A DNA stretch of 64,000 bases from Fidelibacterota bacterium (GTDB lineage: Bacteria; Fidelibacterota; UBA8477; JABMPR01). The position numbers were made by a program, and so were the translations under genes. This document shows positions 45,445 to 55,169 of this stretch, piece by piece (the stretch's first letter is position 1; each line of letters starts with the position of its first letter). The notes under the pieces were generated by a model. The model was given only the letters and a program-made list of their open reading frames with translations, searched no databases and had not been told where the DNA came from. The stretch lies in NCBI GenBank assembly GCA_016844945.1, contig JAERTJ010000170.1, forward strand, positions 1-64,000, written 5' to 3'.

Positions 45445-45951
45445 CTAATTCTGGAGCTCCTTCAGGACTTTCTCGGTTAGATCATATTGATCCTGCGCAT
45501 ACAGGATGTTGCCTGCCACCGTATCAAAAATGAAATCATAGGAGCCATCTTCACCGACCTTTTTAATCGCCGTATTGATTTTTTGAAGGACAGGATCTGC
45601 AAGGGATTGTTGTTTTTGGTAGAACTCACCCTGAGGACCTAATTTTTGCACCTGGAACTGTTGAATTTCTTCTGCCAGACGTCGCATGTCATTCTCTTTT
45701 GCTGCACGGTTTGTTTCAGTCATCAAGAACTTTTGACGTTCATATTCCTGTTGCATACTGTCCAGTGAGGCAGCCATATCATAATACTGTTTCTCTAATT
45801 TCTTCCCCTCAACTTCGAGTTTGCTCTGGGCTTCGCGGAATTCTTCAAATTGAGAGAGAATGTATTCGGAGTTGATATACCCAAATTTCTGGCCAAAAGC
45901 TGCTACAGATAGGGATAATAAAAGGATTAAATGGATAATATTCTTGTTCAA
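45445..45951 (-). CDS. OmpH/Skp-family periplasmic chaperone
   Basis: 168 residues with a signal peptide (about 1-20), then KFGYINSEYILSQFEEFREAQSKLE, the typical Skp start, and a long charged coiled coil (about 40-110) ending in a short strand-forming tail. Skp trimers hold unfolded outer-membrane proteins in the periplasm for BamA, whose gene lies 26 bp upstream. Confidence 0.9.
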   Translation of the reverse strand: MNKNIIHLILLLSLSVAAFGQKFGYINSEYILSQFEEFREAQSKLEVEGKKLEKQYYDMAASLDSMQQEYERQKFLMTETNRAAKENDMRRLAEEIQQFQVQKLGPQGEFYQKQQSLADPVLQKINTAIKKVGEDGSYDFIFDTVAGNILYAQDQYDLTEKVLKELQN

Positions 45952-45977
45952 AATGGTATCTCCTTAACCAATACTTC

Positions 45978-48335
45978 TTAAAATTGTTGACCGAAAATAA
46001 AGTGATATTCCGGTGATTTCCAATCGGGTACCGGATCATTGTCAAACCCCCAACCGATATCAATACCCAGCATACCTAGCGGTGGCATAATTACGCGACC
46101 ACCAAAACCTGCAGATCTTTTTAGATCAAAAAGGTTACTAGAATTAAAACCATCCCACACGTTACCAGCCTCAGCAAACCCGATTAAATACATCATTGGA
46201 CTTGGAGACAAAAGGAAGCGCATCTCAAGTGTGTACTTGAAAGATGCCATTCCACCAAAATAAGCATTACCTTCCAAAGTTCCAACAGATCGTTCAGCAT
46301 AACCACGCAATGCACTACCATAAATTAAACCAGCCCCACCCATGAAAAAATATTCATCATATGGAATAATATGAGTTGAATCCGTTTCGAGTTGTTCCAG
46401 AAATCCACCCTCAAAATAATTGCGCATCGCCAGCTTGTCTTTCCACATGGGGATATACCATTCAAGACTGGCTTTCTGTTTGAAGAAACTTTCATTTCCA
46501 CCAAGAAATCCACCACTATAGGTTGAGTTCAGGGTCAATACGGACCCATTGGTTGGAAACTCAGGGGCATTCCTGGAATCCCTGGTGATGGTCTGCGATA
46601 AACTGATCCCTGAGGTTTGCTCCAGGTGAGCAGGATTTACGCGATCAAAAGTAGCCTGTGAGTAGATTCTATCCAGGTCGTACTTATCTCTGGCAGCACG
46701 GAATGTCCAACGGCCACGGAAATAGTTATCTGGCCACTGGAAACGACGGCCAAAGGTTAGAGACCCACCCGTTGTATGCACATCGTAAGGTGTGGAATAA
46801 CTTGAGGTATAATTAAAGTAGGATGAGCTGTTCCCCTGACTACGATTCTGATCAAACAGGCTGACACCCAGCAGGTTAGGTGTGTTGAACAACCAGGGCT
46901 CAACAAAGCTGATGGAAAGTGCTTCATAACTGTAGGCACGTTGGAAATTGAATGAAAGTTGCTGACCATTTCCCCTGAAGTTGGGGAATTGGAGGCCCAC
47001 GGTTCCAATAAAACCATCTCGCTCACTATATCCAGCGCTGGCGGTGGCAGTTCCTGTATTCTTCTCCTCAACCTCAAAGACGAGATCGATCTCATCATCA
47101 TCATAGGGAATCACATCTGGAACAACATTCCCAAAATAATTGAGAATCATAACTTCACGCTGTGAACGCATGAGCGCGGTACGACTAAATAGGTCACCAG
47201 GGAAAATTCTTAACTCTCGACGGATGACATTTTCTTTGGTCTTATCATTCCCCACAATATTGATATGACGGATATGAACCGGATTCATTTCAGTAATTTC
47301 CAGCGTCAAATCAACTGTATCAGCAGCGACAGGCATTTCGATTGGATTAATCTGGCAGTACAAATACCCCTTATCCATGTAAGGACCACGGATACCCATC
47401 TCGATGGCTTCCATGAGCTTTTCAGAATTATACTGATCCCCCCTCGATATTCCCAACGCATGGAGGACATCTTCACTTTCAAAGATGGTGTTCCCTGTCA
47501 CAGTCACATCACCATATTTATATTTCTCACCTTCATACAGTTCAATATTGAAATACATCTTTTTTAAATCTTCAGAATAATAAAGGCTATCGCCTAGTAT
47601 TTCAGCATCACGATAACCCAGAGAATGCATGTATTCTTCAATGAGGCGCTCATCTGAACGGAGATTATCTATGGAAAACTCAGTATCAGCCCAAAATTTC
47701 CACCAGCGTTCTTCCTTGATCATTTCCATTTTCTTTTTCAGTTTACGATCTGAAAGCTGTGTGTTTCCTGTGAACAGAATGCCTCCAACAGAAACCTTCT
47801 TGTTCTCTGTGATTTCAAACTTAACACCCCGCGCATTGTCCTTTTCACCCTCAAAAGTACTGGGCTCGACCTCTGCCAGGAGGTATCCATCATCGTAATA
47901 CAATTTCTGGATGATGCGTTGACTTTCATAGACGATAAAAGGTGTCAGTGCTTGACCTGGATGCAGATTCAGGGCTTCATCAATCTCATCTGATTTGATC
48001 TTTTTGTTACCCTCCAGGATCACTTTATCGAGGCGTGGGTACTCTTCAACTGAGATGATGAGAAAAACACCCTCAGGGCTCTCTCGATCAGTAAGGATTT
48101 TAACATCCGAGAAAAGACCTAGACTCCACAACTGCTTGACAGCTTCCGAAAAGTCTTCCTGATTTGCCTCCATCCCTACACTCAAACCTGATGCAGAAAT
48201 TACTACTGCAGGTGTGGCGGTTTTTGTGCCGATAACATCAATACTTGCAACTTTGATCTGGACTGCCTGCTGTTGTCCCCACACAATGGATGTAAGAACA
48301 ATGAGACTTGCGATTTTTAAGATAAAATTTTTCAT
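45978..48335 (-). CDS. bamA: Outer membrane protein assembly factor BamA
   Basis: A 785-residue protein: signal peptide, about five POTRA repeats (residues about 25-405), then a 16-strand beta-barrel. VRGY-like barrel motif reads GSALRGYAERSVGTLEGNAYF, and the end is DPVPDWKSPEYHFIFGQQF, with the terminal aromatic expected of an outer-membrane barrel. It inserts beta-barrel proteins into the outer membrane. It follows uppS by 15 bp. Confidence 0.96.
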   Translation of the reverse strand: MKNFILKIASLIVLTSIVWGQQQAVQIKVASIDVIGTKTATPAVVISASGLSVGMEANQEDFSEAVKQLWSLGLFSDVKILTDRESPEGVFLIISVEEYPRLDKVILEGNKKIKSDEIDEALNLHPGQALTPFIVYESQRIIQKLYYDDGYLLAEVEPSTFEGEKDNARGVKFEITENKKVSVGGILFTGNTQLSDRKLKKKMEMIKEERWWKFWADTEFSIDNLRSDERLIEEYMHSLGYRDAEILGDSLYYSEDLKKMYFNIELYEGEKYKYGDVTVTGNTIFESEDVLHALGISRGDQYNSEKLMEAIEMGIRGPYMDKGYLYCQINPIEMPVAADTVDLTLEITEMNPVHIRHINIVGNDKTKENVIRRELRIFPGDLFSRTALMRSQREVMILNYFGNVVPDVIPYDDDEIDLVFEVEEKNTGTATASAGYSERDGFIGTVGLQFPNFRGNGQQLSFNFQRAYSYEALSISFVEPWLFNTPNLLGVSLFDQNRSQGNSSSYFNYTSSYSTPYDVHTTGGSLTFGRRFQWPDNYFRGRWTFRAARDKYDLDRIYSQATFDRVNPAHLEQTSGISLSQTITRDSRNAPEFPTNGSVLTLNSTYSGGFLGGNESFFKQKASLEWYIPMWKDKLAMRNYFEGGFLEQLETDSTHIIPYDEYFFMGGAGLIYGSALRGYAERSVGTLEGNAYFGGMASFKYTLEMRFLLSPSPMMYLIGFAEAGNVWDGFNSSNLFDLKRSAGFGGRVIMPPLGMLGIDIGWGFDNDPVPDWKSPEYHFIFGQQF

Positions 48336-48350
48336 ATGTAGACGAACGTT

Positions 48351-49112
48351 CTAAGTTTGGATTTGTTCACTAACTTGTCCGTATCTGCGCTCCCTTTTTT
48401 GATAATCGCAAATTGCTTCCAAAAAATCCTTCTCTTCAAAGGCTGGCCAGTAGACAGGTGTAACAAATATTTCAGTATAGGCTAACTGCCACAATAGAAA
48501 ATTGCTCAACCTGAATTCACCACTTGTGCGGATCAATAAATCGGGATCGTTGATCTCGGATGTATACAAATATTTTGAAATTGTTTGATCATTAATGTCT
48601 GAAACGTCGAGTTTACCCTTTTTCACATCTGTACCAATTGATTGAACGGCATGGAGTATTTCTTGTCGACTTCCATAGTTCAGTGCCAGATTGAGGTTGA
48701 GACCTGTATTTTTTGCCGTCTTCTTTATCCCGGCCAGCATACCAGACCGAGGACCTTTAGGCATGGAATCCAGATCACCAATAACAGTAAGACGCACATT
48801 ATTGCGATGTAAATCTTCCACTTCCCTGGTAATCGTATCCAACAATAAATTCATAAGAGCCGACACTTCCATCTTTGGTCTGTTCCAGTTTTCACTGGAG
48901 AATGTATAAAGTGTCAGCGTTTCAATCCCAAGTTCCCCGGCTAATTCAGTGATGCGCCGAACTGTTTTCACTCCAGCTCGATGCCCAAATATTCTGGGTT
49001 GAGACTTTGACTTTGCCCATCGTCCGTTGCCATCCATGATGATAGCAACATGCATAGGTAGATTTCCTCGTTGGAGAACTTCTGATTTCAGTGTGGCAAC
49101 ATCAACAGACAT
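48351..49112 (-). CDS. uppS: Isoprenyl transferase / undecaprenyl diphosphate synthase
   Basis: A 253-residue cis-prenyltransferase: HVAIIMDGNGRWAKSKSQPR with the catalytic Asp, HRAGVKTVRRI, LTLYTFSSENWNRP and DLLIRTSGEFRLSNFLLWQLAYTE. It makes the C55 carrier for peptidoglycan and LPS. The cdsA gene that usually lies between uppS and dxr is absent here; bamA follows directly. Confidence 0.96.
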   Translation of the reverse strand: MSVDVATLKSEVLQRGNLPMHVAIIMDGNGRWAKSKSQPRIFGHRAGVKTVRRITELAGELGIETLTLYTFSSENWNRPKMEVSALMNLLLDTITREVEDLHRNNVRLTVIGDLDSMPKGPRSGMLAGIKKTAKNTGLNLNLALNYGSRQEILHAVQSIGTDVKKGKLDVSDINDQTISKYLYTSEINDPDLLIRTSGEFRLSNFLLWQLAYTEIFVTPVYWPAFEEKDFLEAICDYQKRERRYGQVSEQIQT

Positions 49113-49120
49113 GGTTCTAA

Positions 49121-49420
49121 TTATTCCATTCCCAGAGCTACTCGACCCTCTGGGCTGATCATTTCAGGGTTCCAGCGTGGCTCCCAAACAATGTCAACGA
49201 TGGCTTCGGTGACACCATCAAGTGCCTCTATAGCGGTTTTCACATTTTGGGATATGATACTGTGCATGGGACAACCTGTAGCAGTCAGGGTCATTTTGAT
49301 ATTAACTTTGTCATTTTCAACCTGCGTACTGTAAATCAAACCCAGATCAACCAGATTGACTGGAATTTCTGGATCATAAACTTTACGCAATGCACCTAAA
49401 ATGGTATCTTCACTAACCAT
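49121..49420 (-). CDS. MIP18/DUF59 (SufT-like) Fe-S assembly factor
   Basis: 99 residues, the MIP18 fold: LRKVYDPEIPVNLVDLGLIY near the start and MTLTATGCPMHSII with the conserved cysteine. Such proteins help mature Fe-S enzymes. It lies 6 bp after the Mrp gene, which itself has an N-terminal domain of the same family, so the pair is likely one assembly unit. Confidence 0.92.
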   Translation of the reverse strand: MVSEDTILGALRKVYDPEIPVNLVDLGLIYSTQVENDKVNIKMTLTATGCPMHSIISQNVKTAIEALDGVTEAIVDIVWEPRWNPEMISPEGRVALGME

Positions 49421-49426
49421 GGCAGA

Positions 49427-50464
49427 CTAATTCACTAACTCATGAACTTTGTCAGCAACATCCCTAAACATCTGAGCTGCTTCTGATTCTGGGAGGTGGA
49501 TAACCAATGGTTCACCATTCTCACCAGCTTTCATTATCTCTTCGTTCAATGGGATTTTTGCCAGAAGTGGTACGTCTAAACGTGTGCTTTCCTTATCGCC
49601 ACCACCTGTTGAGAAAATTTGAGAGACATGCCCACAATTGGTACAGACGTGGTAGGACATATTTTCAATGATCCCTAACACAGGTGTGTTGACTTTAGCA
49701 AACATATTGGCACCACGTTCAACATCCTTTAGGGCGAGATCTTGTGGAGTTGTGACAATGACTGCTCCTGTGAGTGCGACTTGCTGAACCAAAGTGAGTT
49801 GCACATCACCTGTGCCTGGCGGTAAATCAAGAATCAAGTAATCCAATTCACCCCACTCTACATCGAACAGAAACTGGGAAACCATTTTACTCACCATAGC
49901 ACCACGCCAGATAACGGGTGAGCTATCAGTAAGCAAGAAGCCCAGCGACATGAGTGACATATCATATTGGGTGATGGGTTGAAGTTTGTTACCAGCTAAC
50001 ACCTTTGGAACTGCATGAATTCCCATGGTGATAGGTAGACTTGGTCCAAATACATCCAAATCCAGGATACCCACTGAATGACCCTGCTTGCGCAATGCAG
50101 CCGCCAGATTGGCTGCGACTGTGGACTTACCGACCCCGCCTTTCCCACTAGCAACAGCAATGGTGTTTTTAACACCAGGGATTGAGGGTGGAGCAGCATT
50201 CTCCTGTGGGGTTCCTGCCTGTTTGGCTGGCTCTTGAATTACTTCAATGCTGACTTTTTCGTATCCCCCATCACGGAGTACCTTCTCAATATCAGAAAGT
50301 ATCTGCTTACGGATCTCCTCTTTTTCCGAGGAAAACTTCACACCTAATTCAACACTATTATCGATCTCTTTTACGTTTTGGATCAGACCGAATGCAACAA
50401 CATCTTTGCTGAATCCAGGGTACTTCACCTGCTGTAAAAGTGATTTAAGTTTATCTTCATTCAT
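49427..50464 (-). CDS. Mrp/NBP35-family Fe-S carrier ATPase
   Basis: 345 residues: a MIP18-like domain (about 1-75), a short linker and a MinD-type ATPase domain with deviant Walker A (ASGKGGVGKSTVAANLA), DLPPGTGDVQLTL and the Fe-S-binding CxxC in CTNCGHV (about residue 270). It carries and delivers 4Fe-4S clusters. It heads the long envelope run, though the two Fe-S genes are probably there by co-transcription rather than shared function. Confidence 0.94.
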   Translation of the reverse strand: MNEDKLKSLLQQVKYPGFSKDVVAFGLIQNVKEIDNSVELGVKFSSEKEEIRKQILSDIEKVLRDGGYEKVSIEVIQEPAKQAGTPQENAAPPSIPGVKNTIAVASGKGGVGKSTVAANLAAALRKQGHSVGILDLDVFGPSLPITMGIHAVPKVLAGNKLQPITQYDMSLMSLGFLLTDSSPVIWRGAMVSKMVSQFLFDVEWGELDYLILDLPPGTGDVQLTLVQQVALTGAVIVTTPQDLALKDVERGANMFAKVNTPVLGIIENMSYHVCTNCGHVSQIFSTGGGDKESTRLDVPLLAKIPLNEEIMKAGENGEPLVIHLPESEAAQMFRDVADKVHELVN

Positions 50465-50631
50465 ATAGTTTTATTTCCTGTAACTTTCATAGCCCGCTAA
50501 TATAGTTTTCATTTTAGTAGATGCAGGAAAAATGATAAAAAAGGACAGGAATTTCCACGAGGCGATTATCCCATGGATTTTAGGCTTTTAACCAATCCTG
50601 AAATTGAAAATTGTGATTCTATAAGTGAATA

Positions 50632-50662
50632 AAAAAGGTCTCCCTCTAGGGGAGACCTTTTT
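50632..50662 (-). terminator. Rho-independent terminator after ferredoxin gene
   Basis: The stem AAAAAGGTCTCCC/GGGAGACCTTTTT with a 5-nt loop is symmetrical in A and T tracts. It lies 39 bp after the ferredoxin stop on the minus strand. Confidence 0.88.
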
Positions 50663-50700
50663 CAAATCAATTGAATGATCCTAGCAACGAAATACTATGA

Positions 50701-51258
<558 letters not shown>

Positions 51259-53046
51259 ATGAAAATAGCCTATCTGGATGGTATACGACTCTATAGAGTG
51301 CTTTATGCTGGCATTCAAAGTCTACTAGATGAACAGGACTACTTGAATAAAATCAATGTTTATCCAGTACCTGATGGTGATACTGGGACGAATATGGCCC
51401 TTACACTCATGGGTGTAGTTGAACATATCCAACCCAACAGCAAATTGCCCTTGAATGCGTTAAGCAAAATAGTCGCAGAAGCCTCCCTGGATAATGCCCG
51501 AGGAAATTCTGGTGTTATTATGGCCCAATTTTTCCAGGGGTTAAGCACTGGTTTAGAGCCCTACTCGGAGGTCAACACCAGTCAATTTAGTGCCGCAACT
51601 CGAATAGCCGTCGATGAAGCCTACACTGCTTTGATGAACCCAGTGGAGGGTACAATTCTTACAGTCCTTCGTGCCTGGAGTGATAGTTTGATTGAGGCTT
51701 CTAAAACCAGTCCAGATTTTCAAAAGGTCTGGAAAATTTCCCTTGATTCAGCTCAAGCCGCTCTGGACCATACGCCAGAACAGTTAAAGGTATTAAAGGA
51801 TGCCGGAGTTGTTGATGCCGCAGGGCAGGGCTTTCTTAGAATTCTCGAAGGTGTTATGTCCTTTATGGACACAGGTGACATCCGACGACTTCCCAAAATC
51901 GATACGGGTTTCTCTTCGGTAGCCATTGAGTTGGATGAGTTATCCGCTTCAGACCTCACCTTACCCTATTGTACTGAGTGCATCATCGTGGGGGAAGATA
52001 TTCCACGCGACCAGCTGAGTCAGACCATAAAATCTCATGGGGATAGTATTGTGATCGCAGGCTCTAAACATCGCGCCAAAGTCCACATTCATACAGATGA
52101 TCCTGCCAAACTCTTTGAAGCCGTTGCGATATACGGAGAAGTCCAACAACAAAAAGTAGATGATATGCGCGAGCAGAATAAAAGTGCACGGTCAAAGCAA
52201 AAGATCGCGCTAGTTGTTGACTCGACTTGTGACCTGCCTCCTGACGTGCTTGAAAAGCATCATGTACATGTTGTTCCTGTGCGATTGAACTTTGGCAAGG
52301 AACAGTATATTGACCGAGTAACGATCACCAATGAAGAGTTTTACTCCAGGCTGGAAAATTCGGCAGTACACCCACAAACCTCACAACCGCCACCTGCAGA
52401 TTTCAAAAGGATGTATCAATTCCTCGCTTCTCACTACGATTCTGTTATATCACTACATTTACCCAAGGTCTTGAGTGGTACCTATCAAAATGCTGCTGCT
52501 GCGCTTGAGAAAATCCAATTCAAAGAGAACCAGGAGATCATTGACTCTTTATCTGTTTCCGCCGGCACAGGTGTAATCGCACTGGAAATAGCTGAGGCAA
52601 TTGAAGCTGGTGTAGCATTTTCTGATATTTTGACTCTGGGTGAACAGACTATCAAAAATACGGAAATTTTTATTGCTTTAAAAACACTTGATGCAATCCA
52701 GAAAGGCGGACGCCTCAGTGTGGGCAAGAAACGCCTCATCGTTTTCCTTGGATTAAACCTGGTTCTGGGTATCAACAGTGAGGGTTTCCTGAAGCCGATT
52801 GGTGCTACATTAGGCAGGAATAATGTGATCAAGAAATTCAAGAAATTTGTTGTGAAGAAGATCAAAGGAAAGTCTGTCAAGCGGATAGGGATTGTTCATG
52901 GATCAAGTCCTGAAATGGCGGAACAGCTTCGTGGTCACTTCGAAATCAGTTATCCAGATGCGGAAGTCTTAGTTTCAGATTTTTGTCCCGCTCTTGGTGT
53001 CCATGCTGGGGTTGGAGCAATGGGTATTGCTTTGCAGTATAACTGA
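51259..53046 (+). CDS. Fused fatty acid kinase: DhaL/FakA N and middle domains + DegV/FakB
   Basis: 595 residues in three parts. Residues 1-205 are a DhaL/DAK2 domain with the Mg-ATP loop VYPVPDGDTGTNM (D39, D41) and NARGNSGVIMAQFF. Residues about 230-305 match the middle domain of FakA (YCTECIIVGEDIP, GDSIVIAGSKHRAKVHIHTDDP, VDDMREQN). Residues about 315-594 are a DegV/FakB fatty-acid-binding domain (LVVDSTCDLP, PQTSQPPPADF, LSGTYQNA, IQKGGRLS). In Firmicutes, FakA phosphorylates fatty acid held by a separate FakB. Here both are in one chain, with the FakA C-domain replaced. plsY follows at 54 bp, which fits acyl-phosphate supply. Confidence 0.88.
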   Translation: MKIAYLDGIRLYRVLYAGIQSLLDEQDYLNKINVYPVPDGDTGTNMALTLMGVVEHIQPNSKLPLNALSKIVAEASLDNARGNSGVIMAQFFQGLSTGLEPYSEVNTSQFSAATRIAVDEAYTALMNPVEGTILTVLRAWSDSLIEASKTSPDFQKVWKISLDSAQAALDHTPEQLKVLKDAGVVDAAGQGFLRILEGVMSFMDTGDIRRLPKIDTGFSSVAIELDELSASDLTLPYCTECIIVGEDIPRDQLSQTIKSHGDSIVIAGSKHRAKVHIHTDDPAKLFEAVAIYGEVQQQKVDDMREQNKSARSKQKIALVVDSTCDLPPDVLEKHHVHVVPVRLNFGKEQYIDRVTITNEEFYSRLENSAVHPQTSQPPPADFKRMYQFLASHYDSVISLHLPKVLSGTYQNAAAALEKIQFKENQEIIDSLSVSAGTGVIALEIAEAIEAGVAFSDILTLGEQTIKNTEIFIALKTLDAIQKGGRLSVGKKRLIVFLGLNLVLGINSEGFLKPIGATLGRNNVIKKFKKFVVKKIKGKSVKRIGIVHGSSPEMAEQLRGHFEISYPDAEVLVSDFCPALGVHAGVGAMGIALQYN

Positions 53047-53099
53047 ACCTTGTCCAGCCCACTGAATGCAAAAGTATTAACTAAACAAAGGAACGCATC

Positions 53100-53762
53100 A
53101 TGATTGAACTGCTGGTTCTCATAATAATTGCCTATGTCGTCGGTTCAACACCCACGAGCATCATCGTAGCCCGGGTCAAGTATAAAACAGATATCAGAGA
53201 ACATGGATCAGGAAACGCGGGAGCCACCAACGTATTTCGAACCTTTGGATGGAAACCAGCACTATTTGTTACCCTGGTTGATGTTTTTAAGGGCTGGCTC
53301 CCCACTTATGTCGCAGGCAACCTGCACTCTGATACAATTCTATTTTCCACCAACCCGGATGGACTGATGATTATTGCTGGTTTTGCCGCTGTTCTGGGTC
53401 ACACCTATACTGTTTTTGCAGGATTTAAAGGAGGCAAAGGTGTTGGAACCCTCGCAGGAATGTTGATTGCTCTCTTCCCCATCGCACTTCCAATATGCTT
53501 GGGGGTATTTATCATCACGCTCATTTCCACAGGAATTGTATCACTGGGTAGTATGCTAGCAGCCAGTGCATTACCTGTGACCCTGTTTATCATTGAAGGA
53601 ATTAACCCCGATGCTCAAATCTCTCTTACGCTCAGAGTTTTCGCTTTATTGATTCCCATGTTTGTCATTTTTACACACCGGAGCAATATCAAGCGCATGA
53701 TAGATGGGAATGAAAACCGATTTGAGAAGGCCAGGATTTTTAAAAAGTCGAAGGACCAATAG
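53100..53762 (+). CDS. plsY: Glycerol-3-phosphate acyltransferase PlsY
   Basis: A 220-residue membrane protein with about five helices. The three conserved loops are visible: GSTPTSIIVARVK with HGSGNAGATNVFRTFG, GHTYTVFAGFKGGKGVGT, and TGIVSLGSM followed by HRSNIKRM. It moves an acyl group from acyl-phosphate to glycerol 3-phosphate, the first step of phospholipid synthesis. It is downstream of the FakAB fusion on the same strand. Confidence 0.95.
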   Translation: MIELLVLIIIAYVVGSTPTSIIVARVKYKTDIREHGSGNAGATNVFRTFGWKPALFVTLVDVFKGWLPTYVAGNLHSDTILFSTNPDGLMIIAGFAAVLGHTYTVFAGFKGGKGVGTLAGMLIALFPIALPICLGVFIITLISTGIVSLGSMLAASALPVTLFIIEGINPDAQISLTLRVFALLIPMFVIFTHRSNIKRMIDGNENRFEKARIFKKSKDQ

Positions 53763-53840
53763 TTTGAGGTCTAAGGTCTAAGGAATATTGCGGGATTAGG
53801 TGGTCAAATCTTTTCATTCCCTAACTCCTAAGTAAACCTC

Positions 53841-54557
53841 TCATTTCCCCCAGAAGGCGTTCATCTTCTTCTTCACTGCCTCAATCTTTTTGATATCTGC
53901 AAGCGCTTGTTTGGCAAACACACCTGTAGGTTCAACTTTCAGGGATTGATAGTAATCCTCAAGAGCGGCATCATAATCTGTGCGATTGTTTTTGTAGCGC
54001 GCCTGACCTGAAAGGAAATAAGGTAATCCTGAGCTTGGATCATAATTGGCAGCCTGGCTATAATCGCTTACTGCATCCCATAATCCCTTGTGAGCTCCTC
54101 GGTCAAATTTTTTCTTACCCGCTAAAATTTTTGTGCAGAATTTGTCCTGCTTAGAATCGGGTGCCAGCGTACTAATCTGGGTAGCGGCCTTTTGGGCTGC
54201 TTCCCATTTATTCGACCCCATGGTTAATAGAGCTCGGTCATACCAGAGATTAGTTGCCAGTGATTTAAGGGAGTCCTCAGCAAAGCCTGCATTGAGAGCC
54301 TCAGTATAATATTTCCCTGCAGTGATACGTTTGCCGGCTTTGAAGGCAGATTCATAGGCAAGACGGTAGACTTCAGCGTTGGCTTTACCTTCACCAATAA
54401 TAGTTTCATAATGCGTCAGAGATTCGCCATACTTCCCTGTCTCAAACAATTCGATACCTGGTTTTATATCTGGTCCAAGCAATCCTGCACAAGAGCCTAA
54501 TATCAGGATATAAATTAGGGATATCGCTAGTAAATATTTTCTGTGGTTAAATCTCAT
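53841..54557 (-). CDS. TPR-containing lipoprotein
   Basis: A 238-residue lipoprotein (lipobox ILGSC). The rest is helical with TPR-like repeats: IELFETGKYGESLTHYETII, then EVYRLAYESAFKAGK, KWEAAQKAATQISTL and DYDAALEDYYQSLKVEP. Probably a protein-interaction scaffold in the envelope. No partner can be named. It lies 82 bp after a small secreted protein gene that carries its own terminator. Confidence 0.75.
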   Translation of the reverse strand: MRFNHRKYLLAISLIYILILGSCAGLLGPDIKPGIELFETGKYGESLTHYETIIGEGKANAEVYRLAYESAFKAGKRITAGKYYTEALNAGFAEDSLKSLATNLWYDRALLTMGSNKWEAAQKAATQISTLAPDSKQDKFCTKILAGKKKFDRGAHKGLWDAVSDYSQAANYDPSSGLPYFLSGQARYKNNRTDYDAALEDYYQSLKVEPTGVFAKQALADIKKIEAVKKKMNAFWGK

Positions 54558-54583
54558 AATTTCCTCAATTCAATAACTAAACA

Positions 54584-54609
54584 AAAGCGAGGTATATAAA
54601 CCTCGCTTT
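54584..54609 (-). terminator. Rho-independent terminator after the small secreted protein gene
   Basis: A perfect 10-bp stem (AAAGCGAGGT/ACCTCGCTTT) with a 6-nt loop; on the minus strand it ends in TTTTGTTT, 30 bp after the stop of that gene. Confidence 0.8.
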
Positions 54610-54639
54610 AATATAAAAAATGATTTTGTGGGTTGACGA

Positions 54640-55068
54640 CTAATGCCAGGTGAGACGCCCCATAAACATGGAGACATCCATTTTCTCTTTATATAGTTTA
54701 ATCACATCCCCAGCATCTGCAGTAGCGGCAATTGAGACTTCTTCTTTATACTGCACTTTAACCACTACACTTACTCGATCGATGGCAGTGTTGGTTCTTT
54801 CAATGGCGGCACCACTAGCAGCATATCCTACCAACAGAGCTTCATCAAAACGATTTCTTCCAGATTTCATGATCACTAAGAGTTGAAGAACATTTTTACC
54901 ATCTTCTTCATATGTTTTCATCTGAAAGTCAGCATAGTCAACATCGTAGCGATAACTTCTAAATATTTTCTGAGCTTCTTTATACATGGTTGAGCTTGAT
55001 TGTGCCATGCTAAATGAAGCTAGGAGTAATAAATTCAGGGCAATAATAGTCAGTTTTTTGATATTCAC
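54640..55068 (-). CDS. Small secreted protein, function unknown
   Basis: About 142 residues with a signal peptide (about 1-22, ending SMA) and an alpha/beta mature part (FRSYRYDVDYADFQMKTYEE, then NVLQLLVIMKSG). The start is a GTG with GGAGG 6 bp upstream; an ATG at 55089 is in frame but has no ribosome site and would add seven residues before the signal peptide. No family is recognised. The sequence ends in FMGRLTWH. Confidence 0.7.
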   Translation of the reverse strand: MNIKKLTIIALNLLLLASFSMAQSSSTMYKEAQKIFRSYRYDVDYADFQMKTYEEDGKNVLQLLVIMKSGRNRFDEALLVGYAASGAAIERTNTAIDRVSVVVKVQYKEEVSIAATADAGDVIKLYKEKMDVSMFMGRLTWH

Positions 55069-55169
55069 GTTGTTCCTCCACTCAAGCATAATTTACGATT
55101 CAGCAATATACTTTCTGTTGGGTCCGAATCAAGCGATATGGGTTGTCATCTTTATATTTTCGTAGATAC

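Noticed and set aside
53763-53840. Short direct repeat GGTCTAA GGTCTAA after plsY
   Set aside because: Two 7-bp copies are within chance expectation and have no associated structure.
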